From positions 1,152,001-1,216,000 of the forward strand of contig NZ_OY769915.1 in the NCBI RefSeq assembly GCF_963669205.1: DNA of 64,000 nt, written 5' to 3'. Source of the stretch: an uncultured Roseibium sp. Its GTDB lineage: Bacteria > Pseudomonadota > Alphaproteobacteria > Rhizobiales > Stappiaceae. Below the pieces are notes generated by a model. It had not been told where the DNA came from and did no database searches. It saw nothing but the letters and a program-made list of their open reading frames with translations. Positions 24,668 through 32,640 of the stretch are shown here, piece by piece (the stretch's first letter is position 1; each line of letters starts with the position of its first letter). Both the position numbers and the translations under genes were made by a program.

Positions 24668-25633
24668 ATGGAACTACTGGGCCTCGTCAATTACGCCCTC
24701 TTCATGGCGATCTTCATCTGCATCTATGCCCTTCTGGCACTTGGCCTGAATATCCAGTGGGGGTTTGCGGGTCTGTTCAATGCCGGGATCGCCGGTTTCT
24801 TCGCCGTCGGTGCCTACACCTCTGCGATCATCTCGACGCCGCCTGCAGATGGCCGCATCGGCGGCTTCGACCTTCACTTCGTTGTCGGCTGGATCGCGGC
24901 CATGCTGGCCGCCGCGCTTGTGGCCTGGCCGATCGGCAAGATCTGTTTGCGCTTCCGGTCCGACTATCTTGCGATCGCCACCATCGGTATTGCCGAAATC
25001 ATCCGTCTGGTGATCAAGTCCGAGCCCGCCCTGACCAATGGCGCACGCGGGATTTCCAGCATTCCCCGTCCGGCGGGCGACCTGGCCTATATGGAATCCC
25101 AGATCGCCTATCTGGTCATCGTGCTCGCGGTTCTGATCGCGGTCTATTTCCTGGTCGAGCGCCAGTTCAATGCGCCCTGGGGCCGCATGATGCGCGCCAT
25201 CCGCGACAACGAAGACGCGGCCAAGGCAATGGGCAAGAATGTCGAATTCCGCCGCCTGGAAGCTTTTATCTTCGGGGCGGCGCTGATGGGGCTTGGCGGC
25301 GCGCTGTTTGCCCATTTCAACCGCTCGATCACGCCGGAAGCCATCGATCCGATGGTGGCGACGTTCCTGATCTGGATCATGTTGATCCTGGGCGGATCCG
25401 GCAACAATCGGGGCGCAATACTCGGCGCGGCCGTCGTTTGGATCATTTGGTCCGTTTCAGAGATTGCAACCGACCGTCTTCCGACTGAATATGCGGTCCA
25501 GGCAAAATACATCCGTCTGTTCCTGATCGGCCTCATGCTGCAGCTCGTGCTGCGCTTCCGGCCGGAGGGGCTGCTCCCCGAGCCATTGAGGGGAGACCAG
25601 CGGGTAACGAAATCCGGAGCGGACCACAATTAG
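24668..25633 (+). CDS. livM: Branched-chain amino acid-type ABC transporter permease LivM
   Basis: The 321-residue permease starts at the ATG at 24668; the open frame reaches far upstream, but that part overlaps livH in another frame. The LivM hallmarks are ALGLNIQWGFAGLFNAGIAGFFAVGAYTSAI and, after further helices, the coupling loop APWGRMMRAIRDNEDAAKAMGKNVEFRRLEAFIFGAALMGLGGAL. It pairs with LivH. A gap of 96 bp separates it from the binding-protein gene, enough for a separate promoter or processing site that raises binding-protein output. Confidence 0.87.
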   Translation: MELLGLVNYALFMAIFICIYALLALGLNIQWGFAGLFNAGIAGFFAVGAYTSAIISTPPADGRIGGFDLHFVVGWIAAMLAAALVAWPIGKICLRFRSDYLAIATIGIAEIIRLVIKSEPALTNGARGISSIPRPAGDLAYMESQIAYLVIVLAVLIAVYFLVERQFNAPWGRMMRAIRDNEDAAKAMGKNVEFRRLEAFIFGAALMGLGGALFAHFNRSITPEAIDPMVATFLIWIMLILGGSGNNRGAILGAAVVWIIWSVSEIATDRLPTEYAVQAKYIRLFLIGLMLQLVLRFRPEGLLPEPLRGDQRVTKSGADHN

Positions 25634-25729
25634 GCCCGTTCCGTGGCTCCTGTCGCCCTGATTTGAGGGGGCGGGAACCAAGGTTCCTAAAGACCCGGCA
25701 AAGACCGGACTATTGAGGAGGTACTCTTG

Positions 25730-26935
25730 ATGAAAACCAAGTTTCTTGCACTTGCTGCCGGTATGATGGCTGCAACCGCGCTGGCATCGGCGCCCGCTCA
25801 GGCCGACGTGAAGATCGGACTGATCGGCGGCGTATCCGGCCCGATCGCGGCCATGGCTCCGGCCATGATCGATGCGGCCCAACTGGCCGTTCAGCAGGTG
25901 AACGAGCAGGGCGGCATCGGCGACGGTGAGACCCTGGTCGGCGTCGTCGGCGACAGCGCCTGCAACCCGCAGGGCGGTACGGACGCAGCCACCAAGGCCG
26001 TCAATATCGAAGGTGTCGTCGGCATCGTCGGCCCGCATTGCTCGGGCGCTGTTCTGGCGGCTGCCGGATCGGTGACGATCCCGGCCGGCATCGCGCTGAT
26101 CACGCCGTCCGGCACCTCGCCGGAAATCTCCGGCCTGGAAGACAAGGGCACCGTGTTCCGTACCGTGCCGTCCGATGACTACCAGGGCCGTGCGCTCGCC
26201 CGCACCATGAAGGACATGGGCTACGGCAAGGTTGCAGTCGCCTATCTCAACAACGACTACGGCACCGGCCTCGCCAATGCGTTCAAGGCCGAATATGTCG
26301 ATGAACTCGGTGGCGACATCACCCAGTTCGCAGCGCACGAGGAAGGCAAAGCGTCCTATCGCTCCAATCTGGCGGAACTCGCCAAGGGTGGCGCGGACAC
26401 GCTCGTGATCTTCGACTATGGCGACGGCACCGGTCTCACCATTCTGCGCCAGGCGCTGGAAAACGGTTTCTTCGACAAGTTCGTCGGCGGTGACGGCATG
26501 AAGTCCGACGCCGTGATCAACGAACTCGGCGCGGAAAACCTGGCGACCTTCGTCGCGTCTTCCCCGGTTGGCGAAGCCTCCGAATCGCTCGACATGTTCA
26601 ACGAAGCCTTCAAGGGCGTCGGTGGCGATCCGGATGCGATCTTTGCCAACACGTCTTATGACGCAGCGTTCCTGCTGGCACTGGCCGTTGAAAAGGCCGG
26701 CGGCAAGAAGGAAGACGTCGCCGCTGCTGTCGTCGAGGTTTCCAACGGTGAAGGCGAAGCCATTCTTCCTGGCGAATGGAAGAAGGCCAAGGAACTGATC
26801 GCGGCGGGTACCGCCATCGACTACAAGGGCGCAGCCGGTGATCACAACTTCGACGCCAAGGGCGACGTTCCGGGCACCTACGCCCTCTTTGAAGTCGGCT
26901 CCAACGGCTTCGAAACCATCACCGAGATGAAATAA
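25730..26935 (+). CDS. ABC transporter periplasmic substrate-binding protein (Leu/Ile/Val family)
   Basis: The 401-residue product starts from ATG 25730, 7 bp behind GAGGAGGT; a TTG one codon earlier is less likely. The signal peptide is residues ~1-24, with cleavage at APAQA-DV. The mature protein is a Peripla_BP_6 two-lobed binder: VKIGLIGGVSGPIAAMAPAMIDAAQLAVQQVN, then VGIVGPHCSGAVLAAAGSVTIPAGIALITPSGTSPEIS (ligand loop) and TVPSDDYQGRALARTMKDMGYGKVAVAYLNNDYGTGLANAFK. It delivers the solute to the LivHM channel. It is last in the operon and is followed by a strong terminator. The ligand may differ from branched-chain amino acids. Confidence 0.88.
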   Translation: MKTKFLALAAGMMAATALASAPAQADVKIGLIGGVSGPIAAMAPAMIDAAQLAVQQVNEQGGIGDGETLVGVVGDSACNPQGGTDAATKAVNIEGVVGIVGPHCSGAVLAAAGSVTIPAGIALITPSGTSPEISGLEDKGTVFRTVPSDDYQGRALARTMKDMGYGKVAVAYLNNDYGTGLANAFKAEYVDELGGDITQFAAHEEGKASYRSNLAELAKGGADTLVIFDYGDGTGLTILRQALENGFFDKFVGGDGMKSDAVINELGAENLATFVASSPVGEASESLDMFNEAFKGVGGDPDAIFANTSYDAAFLLALAVEKAGGKKEDVAAAVVEVSNGEGEAILPGEWKKAKELIAAGTAIDYKGAAGDHNFDAKGDVPGTYALFEVGSNGFETITEMK

Positions 26936-26963
26936 GCTTTTTTCAGAAAAGCATTTCAGGAAG

Positions 26964-26996
26964 CCGGCGGTTCGAACGAGCCGCCGGTTTTTCTTT
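26964..26996 (+). terminator. Intrinsic terminator of the ABC importer operon
   Basis: A 7-bp GC stem (CCGGCGG/CCGCCGG, 26964-26970 with 26981-26987) with a 10-nt loop is followed by a T-rich tract (26988-26996), 28 bp after the binding-protein stop. Confidence 0.85.
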
Positions 26997-27048
26997 GACC
27001 CGTTCCAACACCGACCTGGTGAGAGCGAACAAGCGCGATCACTTCCTG

Positions 27049-27250
27049 CACTTTCTCCTCATCCTGAGGAGCACGCTTGCGTGCATCTCGAAGGATCGGG
27101 TGCACTTTCCGGGTTTTTGGATTATTGCCGCGTCATCCCGGGCGCAGCGCAGCGGAGATCCGGGATCGATGAGTCCGGAAATTCTCGATCGCAACGCACC
27201 GCTCCGGCTCCCTGATTCCGGCTCGCGCTCCGCTTCAGCCGGAATGACGA
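27049..27250. repeat. Composite dispersed repeat, copy 1
   Basis: Two modules in series. The first (about 27054-27100) has the form CTCATCCTGAGGA...TCTCGAAGGATCGGG. The second (about 27134-27250) is a long imperfect inverted repeat that begins GTCATCCCGGGCGCAGCGCA, continues into GGAGATCCGGGA and ends CAGCCGGAATGACG. The same two modules occur in the same order at 39799-40016. No protein gene is present between 27000 and 27353. Its outer arms (GTCATCCCGG and CCGGAATGAC) can pair with two mismatches. Confidence 0.7.
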
Positions 27251-27353
27251 TTTCAAATTCTGTCGATCCACTGGCATGGTTCATTCTCGCAGAACCTGAA
27301 AACAGGGCAATCCACCCTTACTCACACGATCCAAACCCGCTATAAGCCCGCCC

Positions 27354-28532
27354 ATGCGTGATCTGGATGTTCTTGTGCTTGGCGGCGGTGCCGCCGGTCT
27401 GATGTGTGGAATTGAGGCTGCCAAGCGGGGCCGCAGGGTGCTGGTTGTCGACCACGCCAAGCGGCCGGCGGACAAGATCCGGATCTCGGGCGGTGGCCGC
27501 TGCAATTTCACCAATCTGCACTGCACGCCTGCGAATTTCCTGTCGCAGAACTCGCGGTTCTGCGTTTCGGCTCTCAAACGCTACACCCAGCAGGACTTTC
27601 TGGCGCTTGTCGAAAAGCACCGCATTGCCTGGCATGAGAAAACCCTCGGACAGCTCTTCTGCGACAACAGCGCCAAGGACATCATCCGCATGCTGTTGGA
27701 CGAACTCGATGCGGCGGGTGGAACGCTGCAACTGGAAACCGGCGTCAAGGCGGTTGAAAAACCCGACGCGTGGTTTTCGGTGGCAACGTCCAAGGGGCCG
27801 CTCAAGGCGAAATCGCTGGTCGTGGCGACGGGGGGGCCGTCGATCCCGAAAATGGGCGCGACCGGTTTCGGCTACGATCTTGCCAGGCAATTCGGGCTGG
27901 AGGTGGTTTCGCCGCGCGCCGCGCTGGTGCCGCTGACCTTTTCCGATGCCAACAAGGATCTGTGTGCGCGCTTGTCCGGCGTTTCGGTCGATGCCTGCGT
28001 CTCCTTCGGCAAGACGATGTTTCGCGAGGGACTGCTGTTCACCCATCGCGGCCTGTCGGGGCCGTCGATCCTCCAGATCTCGTCCTACTGGCAAGAGGGC
28101 AATCCGATATCCGTCGACCTGCTGCCGCAGACGGATGTGTTCGACGCCCTGCGGAAGGCGCGCCGCGACAGTCCGAAACAGGACCTGAGGACATCCCTCA
28201 CTCAGTTGCTGCCCAACCGGCTTGCCGAGGAGCTGGCAAAGGCGTTTTCCCTGGGTGGCCGGCTTGCCGATCAGTCCGACAAGGTGCTGCGGCGGGCCTC
28301 GGACCAGCTCAACCGCTGGCAGCTGACACCGGTCGGAACGGAAGGCTACCGGACAGCGGAGGTCACGCTTGGCGGCGTCAGCACGAAGGAACTGTCCTCC
28401 AAGACGATGGAAAGCACCAGGGTGTCCGGCCTCTATTTTATCGGCGAGGTGGTCGACGTCACCGGACATCTCGGCGGCTTCAATTTCCAGTGGGCCTGGT
28501 CGTCAGGCCACGCGGCCGGTCAATTTGTTTGA
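27354..28532 (+). CDS. HI0933-family FAD-dependent oxidoreductase
   Basis: The 392-residue flavoprotein has an N-terminal dinucleotide-binding motif (LVLGGGAAGLMCGIEAAKRGRRVLVVDHA). The family motif KIRISGGGRCNFTNLH follows at ~40-58, and the C-terminal FAD contact GLYFIGEVVDVTGHLGGFNFQWAWSSGHAAG closes the fold. HI0933/YhiN proteins are widespread and largely uncharacterised; one relative (BaiN) reduces bile acid intermediates in gut bacteria. No clear operon partner is present, and a LacI gene follows 93 bp on. A second family member lies at 43685-44908. Confidence 0.87.
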   Translation: MRDLDVLVLGGGAAGLMCGIEAAKRGRRVLVVDHAKRPADKIRISGGGRCNFTNLHCTPANFLSQNSRFCVSALKRYTQQDFLALVEKHRIAWHEKTLGQLFCDNSAKDIIRMLLDELDAAGGTLQLETGVKAVEKPDAWFSVATSKGPLKAKSLVVATGGPSIPKMGATGFGYDLARQFGLEVVSPRAALVPLTFSDANKDLCARLSGVSVDACVSFGKTMFREGLLFTHRGLSGPSILQISSYWQEGNPISVDLLPQTDVFDALRKARRDSPKQDLRTSLTQLLPNRLAEELAKAFSLGGRLADQSDKVLRRASDQLNRWQLTPVGTEGYRTAEVTLGGVSTKELSSKTMESTRVSGLYFIGEVVDVTGHLGGFNFQWAWSSGHAAGQFV

Positions 28533-28625
28533 TCCGGCAGGCAAATCCCGCGAGATCATGCGCTGCAGCACTTTTTGATGACCGTTCCTCATTGAGCTGT
28601 ATACTCGACGGAAAAAGAGGAACGA

Positions 28626-29663
28626 ATGAAGCGCGTGACCATTCATGATGTGGCTGAGGCTGCAGGCGTGAGCCTGGCGACGGTCGACAGGGTGCTGAAC
28701 GGTCGCCCGGGTGTGCGCAAGGCAACCATTGAAAGAGTCAGGTCGGCTGCCGATGGGCTGAATTACAAGCCGGATGTCTTTGCCGCCGGTCTTGCCAAGA
28801 AACGCGTCTACAGACTTCATTTTCTCATACCCGACGGTCCGAATGCCTTCATGGAGGATCTCACGCGCGAAGCCAGGGCACACGCGGAGACCCTGAGCAG
28901 TGATCGTGTCACGGTGCACGTGGAGCCGATCGACGCTTTTGACGGCCACCGGGTCGCGGGCACGCTTGCGATCCTGGACCGGTCCGTGTGCGATGGCGTC
29001 GCGGTGGTGGCGCCTGCGTTTCCCGAGGTGCGGGCGGCCATCGACCGGCTGCAGGACCGGGGTGTTCCCGTCGTTACCCTCGTCTCCGATCACCCGGTCT
29101 CCGCGCGCCAGCATTTCGTCGGCATCGACAACACGGCAGCCGGTCGCACCGCGGGCCGGCTCCTCGGACGGTTTCTGCCCGGGAAAACGGTAAAAATCGG
29201 CCTGATCGCCGGTTCTCTGGGACTGAGAGACCACGCCGAACGGTTCGAGGGCTGCAAGACCGTCCTGGAGACGGACTTCCCGCATCTTGAGCTTCTGAAG
29301 GTTCGGGAAGGGCGCGATGACAACGCCAGGAATGCCGATCTTGTTGAGCGTCTTCTCCAGGATCATGCGGACCTGGCGGGGATTTACAACATCGGTGCGG
29401 GAAACAGGGGCATCATCGCCGCGCTTTCCGAAGGACATCCGCGCAAAGAGATTGTCTTTGTCGGTCACGAATTGACCCCTTACACGCGGGACGCCTTGCA
29501 GGCAGGCATCATGGACGCGGTCATCGCGCAGGATCCGGGACATGAGATCAGAAGTGCCGTAAGGGTATTGAAAGCGCTGTGCGACAAGAAACCCATCATC
29601 GACGGCCAGGAACGCATCGGTATCGATGTTTTTCTGAAGGACAATCTGCCGGCAGCGATTTGA
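28626..29663 (+). CDS. LacI family transcriptional regulator
   Basis: The 345-residue product has an N-terminal LacI-type DNA-binding domain (VTIHDVAEAAGVSLATVDRVLNGRPGVRKATIERVRSAAD, residues ~4-44) and hinge helix (VFAAGLAKKR). A periplasmic-binding-protein-like sensor domain follows (VGIDNTAAGRTAGRLLGRFL; LAGIYNIGAGNRGIIAAL). The S-LATVDRVLN recognition helix differs from the common S-TTVSRVLN, a variant seen in regulators of sugar and inositol-type catabolism. No sugar operon is adjacent, so it is an orphan here. The GH13 operator at 48.9 kb is of LacI type, but linking the two would be guesswork. Confidence 0.88.
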   Translation: MKRVTIHDVAEAAGVSLATVDRVLNGRPGVRKATIERVRSAADGLNYKPDVFAAGLAKKRVYRLHFLIPDGPNAFMEDLTREARAHAETLSSDRVTVHVEPIDAFDGHRVAGTLAILDRSVCDGVAVVAPAFPEVRAAIDRLQDRGVPVVTLVSDHPVSARQHFVGIDNTAAGRTAGRLLGRFLPGKTVKIGLIAGSLGLRDHAERFEGCKTVLETDFPHLELLKVREGRDDNARNADLVERLLQDHADLAGIYNIGAGNRGIIAALSEGHPRKEIVFVGHELTPYTRDALQAGIMDAVIAQDPGHEIRSAVRVLKALCDKKPIIDGQERIGIDVFLKDNLPAAI

Positions 29664-29709
29664 GGCCGAAATCGCGCGGAAAGTGACATATTACACTCAG
29701 ATTTTTTCG

Positions 29710-29738
29710 TTGACCTTTGAGACGCCGCACCGCATATC
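29710..29738 (+). promoter_or_regulatory. Putative rirA promoter placed for a leaderless transcript
   Basis: TTGACC (29710-29715), a 17-bp spacer and CATATC (29733-29738) look like a sigma-70 promoter. The ATG at 29745 is only 6 bp after the -10 box, and no ribosome-binding site fits, so transcription would start at or near the start codon. About 25 bp upstream, 29683-29696 is a quasi-palindrome GTGNNATATNNCAC. Nearby TGA and TCA triplets are 10, not 9, bases apart. Confidence 0.45.
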
Positions 29739-29744
29739 TAGGGC

Positions 29745-30209
29745 ATGCGACTGACACAACAAACAAACTACGCAGTTCGTGCGCTCATGTACTGCGCCGT
29801 GAACCCGGACAAGCCGAGCAAGGTTGCCGATATCGCTGCCAGCTTCGACATGTCGGAAACCCACCTGTTCAAGATCATGAAGGTCCTGGTCGATGCCAAT
29901 CTGATCAAGACCATTCGCGGGCGGAACGGTGGTGTCATGCTGGGCCGGCCGGCGGAGCAGATTTCCGTAGGAGAAGTTGTGCGCGCGGCAGAAGAGAGCT
30001 TTCTTCTCGCCGAGTGTTTCGATTCCGGGCGCAAGGATTGTCCGCTGATCATGTCCTGCGGCTTCAACGGTCTTTTGCACGAGGCGCTCGAAGCGTTCAT
30101 GGCTGTGCTTGACACCAAGTCGATTGCCGACTTGTCCGAGGACAGGTTCGGCATGCGCGATCTTCTGAAGATCGACGTGAGGGATGCACCGATCGCCGCC
30201 AACGCCTGA
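29745..30209 (+). CDS. rirA: Rrf2 family iron-sulfur regulator, RirA type
   Basis: The 154-residue product has the Rrf2 winged helix (MRLTQQTNYAVRALMYCA; KVADIAASFDMSETHLFKIMKVLVDANLI; RGRNGGVML). The three cluster cysteines lie at residues 91, 99 and 105 (C-X7-C-X5-C), exactly the positions of rhizobial RirA and unlike IscR (C-X5-C-X5-C). RirA holds an iron-sulfur cluster when iron is sufficient and then represses iron uptake genes at TGA-N9-TCA (IRO) boxes. Two such boxes lie in front of hemP just downstream, which supports the call. NsrR is the main alternative. A terminator follows at 30238. Confidence 0.85.
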   Translation: MRLTQQTNYAVRALMYCAVNPDKPSKVADIAASFDMSETHLFKIMKVLVDANLIKTIRGRNGGVMLGRPAEQISVGEVVRAAEESFLLAECFDSGRKDCPLIMSCGFNGLLHEALEAFMAVLDTKSIADLSEDRFGMRDLLKIDVRDAPIAANA

Positions 30210-30237
30210 ACACACGGCCGGGTCAAAGTGTTGCACG

Positions 30238-30268
30238 AAAGCGCCGCCATCAGGTTGGCGCTTTTTTT
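30238..30268 (+). terminator. Terminator of rirA
   Basis: Stem AAAGCGCC/GGCGCTTT (30238-30245 with 30257-30264), an 11-nt loop and an uninterrupted T-run, 28 bp after the rirA stop. It separates rirA from hemP. The interval from here to 30450 holds no recognisable gene. Confidence 0.85.
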
Positions 30269-30450
30269 GTGGCCGGTCGAAGCAATCTTGAAGAAAAGGC
30301 CGGGCTGGCTAGCCGCTGAGGGAGAGGAGAGGGCGGTTGGCTGGCCTGGCATTTTTCGTCCGCGGTTTCCCGCGGACCCTGTTCCGTTCAGAACCGGAGG
30401 ACGCGATTTCCAGTTCCGTACCGATCAGGCATTGCCTTGATAGGAAAAGT

Positions 30451-30465
30451 TGAGTATGAGTGTCA
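30451..30465 (+). promoter_or_regulatory. IRO-like box 1 upstream of hemP
   Basis: TGAGTATGAGTGTCA matches the TGA-N9-TCA consensus described for RirA targets in Rhizobiaceae and their relatives. It is 11 bp upstream of box 2. Confidence 0.6.
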
Positions 30466-30475
30466 AGTATAAAGT

Positions 30476-30490
30476 TGAGTAAGAAACTCA
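30476..30490 (+). promoter_or_regulatory. IRO-like box 2 upstream of hemP
   Basis: TGAGTAAGAAACTCA fits TGA-N9-TCA with 5-bp perfectly complementary arms (TGAGT/ACTCA). It lies 82 bp before the hemP start, and its centre is 25 bp from that of box 1. Two boxes this close together make chance less likely. Confidence 0.65.
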
Positions 30491-30572
30491 CCTTTTAATC
30501 GTTCTGAATTGGACGCCGGATTGAACCTCCCTTGATCCGGCAAAACAACATAGGCCAGGGACCGATAGTGCC

Positions 30573-30788
30573 ATGACACTCACCGCCAACAGCCAGAAGC
30601 GACGCCTATCAATTTCGTCTGCGGGCGGCTCAAGGACCGCCTGGGCGGGCAAACCGGCGCGCGAACAGAAATCGGAGTTCGATTCGCGCGAGCTCTTCAG
30701 CGGTCTGAGGCAGATCCAGATTCAGCACAATGAGGAAACCTATCGTCTCTCCATTACCAAGCAGGGAAAACTGATCCTCACGAAGTGA
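30573..30788 (+). CDS. hemP: Hemin uptake protein HemP
   Basis: This small 71-residue protein has the HemP/HmuP domain in its second half: SRELFSGLRQIQIQHNEETYRLSITKQGKLILTK. Ending exactly in GKLILTK is characteristic. HemP proteins are needed for, and in some rhizobia activate, expression of the outer-membrane heme receptor. The two IRO-like boxes upstream and the neighbouring rirA gene point to iron control. No heme receptor or hmu ABC genes follow; instead a 270-bp MITE-like element begins 33 bp after the stop. hemP therefore stands alone here. Confidence 0.92.
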   Translation: MTLTANSQKRRLSISSAGGSRTAWAGKPAREQKSEFDSRELFSGLRQIQIQHNEETYRLSITKQGKLILTK

Positions 30789-30820
30789 CACCGGAACACA
30801 TCCGATGCGCCGTCCGTACC

Positions 30821-31090
30821 CTAGGGTACGGACTCATAAATGAAGACAATTTGGTTTGGATCGTTTTGACCAGCTGCGAGGAGCGAAAGCGCAGGAAATG
30901 TGGTTCATTTTCAAGCCTTTCGCGACGATGCAGATGGTCAAAACGGCCAAATCCGAAGGACGGCAAAATGGCTTCACCTCGCAGCGTCACCGCGCTTGAC
31001 CGGGCAAAAAGCCCGCTCCGCACACGCTTCCTCGCGAGGTTCTGCCATTTCTGCCGCCAAATCGGCTTCATCTATGGGTCCGTACCCTAG
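30821..31090. mobile_element. MITE-like CTAG-bounded element, copy A (270 bp)
   Basis: The element is bounded by CTAG on both sides (30821-30824, 31087-31090). Its terminal inverted repeats are GGGTACGGACTCATAAATGA on the left and, on the right, the imperfect complement TCATCTATGGGTCCGTACCC. The interior matches the copy at 62636-62904 along its whole length, for example AGGAGCGAAAGCGCAGGAAA and TCATTTTC.AGCCTTTCGCGACG. It is too short for a transposase; short frames inside are not convincing genes. CTAG target duplication with such ends fits a non-autonomous derivative of an IS5-group element. The flanks (30809-30819 and 31091-31101) are complementary to each other. Confidence 0.8.
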
Positions 31091-31222
31091 GTGCGGACGG
31101 CCCCAGGAAGGGCGATCGTCGAGGCCGTTTCAGGCCATGCGGTTTCCCTGCCCCTTCCCCCGACCCACTTGGGGGAAGGGGACTTGAAATCATCGACCCG
31201 TGCCGGGACGGGCGATCTGTGG

Positions 31223-32506
31223 TCAGGCCGAATAGATCGCAACGGGTTTGCCGACACCGCGCAGGGCGTGTTCGCCCATTTCATTCAGGCTGGTTTTGAG
31301 ATCGCCTGCCAGTGCGTTGCGCACCGGTTCGGTCAGGAGAAGCTCCCGGTCCAGGGGTTTGCACAGCGATTCCACCCGGCTGGTCTCGTTCACGGCGCGT
31401 CCGATCACCGTGAAGTCGAGGCGTTCCTCGCCGCCGACATTACCGAAAAAGACTTCGCCTCTGTGCAGGCCGATGCCGATTTTCAGCGGATGCCAGAGGT
31501 CGGGATCCGGCAGGCCGTCGGGTGGTGCCTCGTTCAGTGCCTCGATGGCCTCAAGCGCGGTCCGGGCGGCTTTGACGGAAGCGGTCGCCGCGGCTGCTTC
31601 GCCAAGGGCTTTCTGATCGAAAACGGCAAGCACGCCGTCGCCCATGAACTTCAGGATGTCACCTCCATGGCTCAGGACGGCGCTGGAAATCCGGTCGAAA
31701 TACGCATTCAGGATGGCCGTTACCTCGGGACCGCTGAGACGGTCGGCAAGCTGGGTGAAGCCGCGCATGTCGGCCATGAACACAACGGCCTGAATGGCTT
31801 CGCCGTCGCCGCGCCGGATTTCTCCGTCAAGAACGCGCCGGCCCGCGATCGGGCCGAGATAGGTGTCGGCGACGTTCCGGGCAATGCGCTGGACGATGTG
31901 CCGCTCGACATGAAGCGCCAGAAGATCGATCAACCGGCGGATTTCTTCCTTGTCCGAGGTTTCGAACCCGCCTGGCCGCGTTGTCGCGAAAGTCATCGCG
32001 TTGAAGGTCTTGCCCGAAGCACTCAGCGGAAGCGCAACATAAGACGTGAAGCCCTGCTCGGCGAGTTCCTGCATCAGCGGGGATGATGTCCGGCCGTCTT
32101 CGGTTTCCAGGTCGACCTTGATCATCTGGCCTTCCATGATCACTTTGTAAAGCGGATTGCGCGTAAACGCGGCTTCATTGACCGCACCCGCATCGGCGGC
32201 AATTTCGTCGCACAATTCGTCAACACGGCTCCAGAACCAGGAAAACCCGATCACCCTCGGGTGCAGGGTGCCCATGTGAAGTGTGCAGCGGTCAATTCCG
32301 AGGTCGGCCGCCTTGCAGCGCCACATGAATTCCTCGAACATCAACATCACGTTGTCTATCCGCGTCGCCTCGTGCAGCAGCCAGGAGTGCAGATCCTCGA
32401 TGGTCTGGTGATCGGGTGCGCAGGCCGCTCCGCGTTCCGACCGGTTGAGTACGTAAACGTGCGGTGCGTAGCTGCGCGGTGCGGGATCAAGCACGGTGCG
32501 GGTCAT
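31223..32506 (-). CDS. Class III adenylate/guanylate cyclase with N-terminal sensor domain
   Basis: In this 427-residue soluble protein, residues ~35-215 form a GAF-like sensory region (SPLMQELAEQGFTSYVALPLSASGKTFNAMTFAT). Residues ~240-427 are a class III cyclase catalytic domain. The two metal-binding aspartates are present in VVFMADMRGFTQLAD and LKFMGDGVLAVF. The base-selecting and transition-state residues appear in GGEERLDFTVIGRAVNETSRVE. An Asp in LDFTVIG favours ATP, hence cAMP. The C-terminus HALRGVGKPVAIYSA is usual for this group. The same architecture is multiplied in many rhizobial genomes. It stands alone, and the signal it senses is unknown. Confidence 0.88.
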   Translation of the reverse strand: MTRTVLDPAPRSYAPHVYVLNRSERGAACAPDHQTIEDLHSWLLHEATRIDNVMLMFEEFMWRCKAADLGIDRCTLHMGTLHPRVIGFSWFWSRVDELCDEIAADAGAVNEAAFTRNPLYKVIMEGQMIKVDLETEDGRTSSPLMQELAEQGFTSYVALPLSASGKTFNAMTFATTRPGGFETSDKEEIRRLIDLLALHVERHIVQRIARNVADTYLGPIAGRRVLDGEIRRGDGEAIQAVVFMADMRGFTQLADRLSGPEVTAILNAYFDRISSAVLSHGGDILKFMGDGVLAVFDQKALGEAAAATASVKAARTALEAIEALNEAPPDGLPDPDLWHPLKIGIGLHRGEVFFGNVGGEERLDFTVIGRAVNETSRVESLCKPLDRELLLTEPVRNALAGDLKTSLNEMGEHALRGVGKPVAIYSA

Positions 32507-32587
32507 CGGGTCTCCTGACGAAGCTGTGATGACGTTAATCTGGTTTGCCGAACAGAAACTTCAATCTGTCTCGGTGTCATGGAAGGC

Positions 32588-32612
32588 AAAAAACCCCGGC
32601 CGGAGACCGGGG
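32588..32612 (-). terminator. Terminator of the bet operon
   Basis: Stem CCCCGG/CCGGGG (32594-32599 with 32607-32612) with a T-run on the minus strand (A-run 32588-32593), 29 bp beyond the betB stop. Confidence 0.85.
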
Positions 32613-32640
32613 CTTTCTCCTGAAAACGCAAACAGCACTG

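Noticed and set aside
27000..27353. Small genes in the repeat-filled gap after the ABC operon
   Set aside because: Frames on both strands are explained by the palindromic repeat; none has a start site or domain.
29684..29699. TGA...TCA upstream of rirA as a self-regulatory IRO box
   Set aside because: The triplets are separated by 10 bases, not 9; not counted as a match.
30778..31071. Open frames within both MITE copies (minus 30778-31071 and minus 62562-62885) encoding a similar peptide
   Set aside because: They extend beyond the element ends into unrelated sequence and have no ribosome-binding site. Their similarity follows from the shared DNA.
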